Assembly (NCBI GenBank): GCA_003175915.1
Contig: PSRH01000009.1
Span: 1 to 14,391, forward strand
Length of the DNA stretch: 14,391 nucleotides
Source of the DNA: Candidatus Melainabacteria bacterium
GTDB lineage: Bacteria; Cyanobacteriota; Vampirovibrionia; Obscuribacterales; Obscuribacteraceae
Reading direction: 5' to 3'
The stretch's first letter is position 1, and every line of letters starts with the position of its first letter. Positions 13,276 through 14,391 of the stretch are shown in pieces. Position numbers and translations under genes: made by a program. Below the pieces are notes generated by a model. It was not told the origin of the DNA, did not search any database, and was given only the letters and a program-made list of their open reading frames with translations.

Positions 13276-14218
13276 TTTTCAAGAGACGCTCGATGATCTG
13301 ACTGTGACTGTTCCGGCTTTCAGCCATACTGGGAATGATGCGGTGCCCTAGAATGAACGGCGCCAAAAGCTTTACGTCTTCGGGCTGAACAAAACTGCGC
13401 CCGTCCACAAAAGCAGCGGCCTGCGCTGCCCGCATCAGAAGTTGGCTGCCCCGTGGACTGACGCCCAGGGCAATCTGATCGTGGTTGCGGGTAGCGTTAA
13501 CGATGTCGACGATGTATCGCTTTACCGAGCTTTCCACAAAAATGTTTTTAACGGCGCCACGGGCAGCCATTACATCTTCCACCGAGAGTACCGGCTCTAC
13601 GGAAAAAGCGCCGTCCTCAAGTGTCTTATCTAAAATCTTCATTTCTCCATCGGTTTCCGGATAGCCCAGCGACAGCGAGATCATGAATCGATCGAGCTGT
13701 GCTTCTGGCAGGGGAAACGTGCCATGGTACTCGATCGGGTTTTCTGTAGCGATGACAAAAAACAGATCCGGTAACGGCCGTGTGACACCATCTGTGGTGA
13801 CCTGCTGCTCTTCCATAGCTTCCAGAAGGCTGGATTGTGTGCGCGGAGTAGCTCGATTGATTTCATCCGCCAGAAGTATGTTGGTGAAAATCGGGCCCTG
13901 GACGAACTTAAAGATTCCTTCGTGCTGCTGATAAATACTGACGCCGCTGACATCCGAAGGCAACAAATCGGGGGTGCACTGGATGCGCTTGAAACTGGCC
14001 TTGACCGACATGGCAAGAGTCTTGGCCAGCAACGTTTTGCCGACGCCCGGTACGTCTTCAATGAGGACATGGCCGCCGGCTAAAAAAGCATAGACGGTCA
14101 GGCGAACCGCTTTTTCAATGCCGACCATCACGGTGTTGATGTTGTCGAGTAGATCCTTGGCCTTGGACTTGAGAGCCTCCACCTGTGGCGATTGCGTCAA
14201 TTGTTCGGTTTGAGCCAC
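13256..14218 (-). CDS. MoxR-family AAA+ ATPase
   Basis: This 320-residue cytoplasmic ATPase is of the MoxR branch of AAA+ proteins. Walker A is GVGKT (58-62), Walker B LLADE (115-119), sensor 1 ATEN (157-160), the arginine finger region QLDRF (174-178), and sensor 2 VSPRGS (253-258). PDLLPSDVSG (83-92) and FVQGPIFTNILLADEINRA (105-123) are typical MoxR sequences. Length is normal for the family. MoxR ATPases act as chaperones that help VWA-domain partners mature; here the partner is the overlapping DUF58 gene. The start is GTG 14218, with AAGGGGA about five bases upstream; an ATG at 14234 is out of frame. It is the first gene of the three-gene operon. I found no convincing promoter in the 173 bases upstream. 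Confidence 0.95.
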   Translation of the reverse strand: MAQTEQLTQSPQVEALKSKAKDLLDNINTVMVGIEKAVRLTVYAFLAGGHVLIEDVPGVGKTLLAKTLAMSVKASFKRIQCTPDLLPSDVSGVSIYQQHEGIFKFVQGPIFTNILLADEINRATPRTQSSLLEAMEEQQVTTDGVTRPLPDLFFVIATENPIEYHGTFPLPEAQLDRFMISLSLGYPETDGEMKILDKTLEDGAFSVEPVLSVEDVMAARGAVKNIFVESSVKRYIVDIVNATRNHDQIALGVSPRGSQLLMRAAQAAAFVDGRSFVQPEDVKLLAPFILGHRIIPSMAESRNSHSQIIERLLKNVEVPV

Positions 14219-14391
14219 CAGTATCCCCTTCCATTTGCTTTAAGAGATAGTTTTGGTTAACAACGACCTTCTTATGCCCGGAAAGCGCATTTCCTAGTCA
14301 CGAAGACTGGTGACATTCTAACGGAGTTGGGGGGAAACCGACTCGCCTTTTTCCGGAGCGCTCTTAAACAGATGAAAGAGAGCTAGGTTTA
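14219..14391. other. Region upstream of the moxR operon
   Basis: These 173 bases hold no gene I can support. On the minus strand a TAGAAT (in GTTAGAATG, near 14317-14322) could be a -10 box, but its -35 position is poor. A small GTCAC/GTGAC inverted repeat (about 14298-14315) lies just downstream of it. Confidence 0.3.

Noticed and set aside
1..14391. Mobile elements, CRISPR arrays, phage defence genes or tRNAs
   Set aside because: Reading both strands I saw no transposase, terminal inverted repeats, regularly spaced repeats, toxin-antitoxin pair or tRNA-like cloverleaf that I could support.

Overview
The window looks like chromosomal DNA of a diderm (two-membrane) bacterium outside the Proteobacteria. 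GC content is near 50% by eye. A TonB-type protein with a periplasmic C-terminal domain, several exported proteins and a ComEC channel point to an outer membrane and a competence-type DNA uptake gene. The dCTP deaminase resembles the Mycobacterium type, and the ferredoxin-NADP reductase is YumC-like. The mix would fit a deep-branching lineage such as non-photosynthetic Cyanobacteriota (Vampirovibrionia/Obscuribacterales). That placement is an impression, not demonstrated here. I saw no tRNA, rRNA, CRISPR array, transposase or phage gene.

Layout. Plus strand, left: the 3' part of a YumC-type ferredoxin/thioredoxin-reductase-like flavoenzyme (2-466), then dcd (503-1093). A minus-strand exported glycine-zipper protein (1132-1722) stands opposite comEC (1970-4108, plus). 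A small uncharacterised plus-strand ORF (4238-4564) follows comEC, with a weak hairpin terminator between them. From 4736 to the right end everything is on the minus strand. In transcription order (right to left) this is a MoxR ATPase (14218-13256), a DUF58 protein (13275-11854) and a TgpA-type transglutaminase (11857-9110). Then come a stand-alone winged-helix/AAA+ ATPase (8915-7626), a TonB-like protein with three N-terminal membrane segments (7433-6180), and a large exported protein of unknown function (5974-4736).

How the genes work together. moxR, DUF58 and tgpA overlap by 20 and 4 bases and are clearly one translationally coupled operon. It encodes the widespread MoxR / DUF58 / transglutaminase envelope module. 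The AAA+ gene has its own perfect TATAAT box, a good Shine-Dalgarno and a strong terminator, so it is probably monocistronic. The exported 412-residue protein also has its own TATAAT and Shine-Dalgarno. The right two thirds of the window are therefore mostly cell-envelope functions. The left part is nucleotide and redox housekeeping plus DNA uptake.

No self-evidently new system stands out. The points most worth a second look are a ComEC whose C-terminal region lacks the metallo-beta-lactamase signature, the unusual TonB-like protein, an AAA+ ATPase with a long insertion between Walker A and B, and a dCTP deaminase with extra residues beside its catalytic glutamate.
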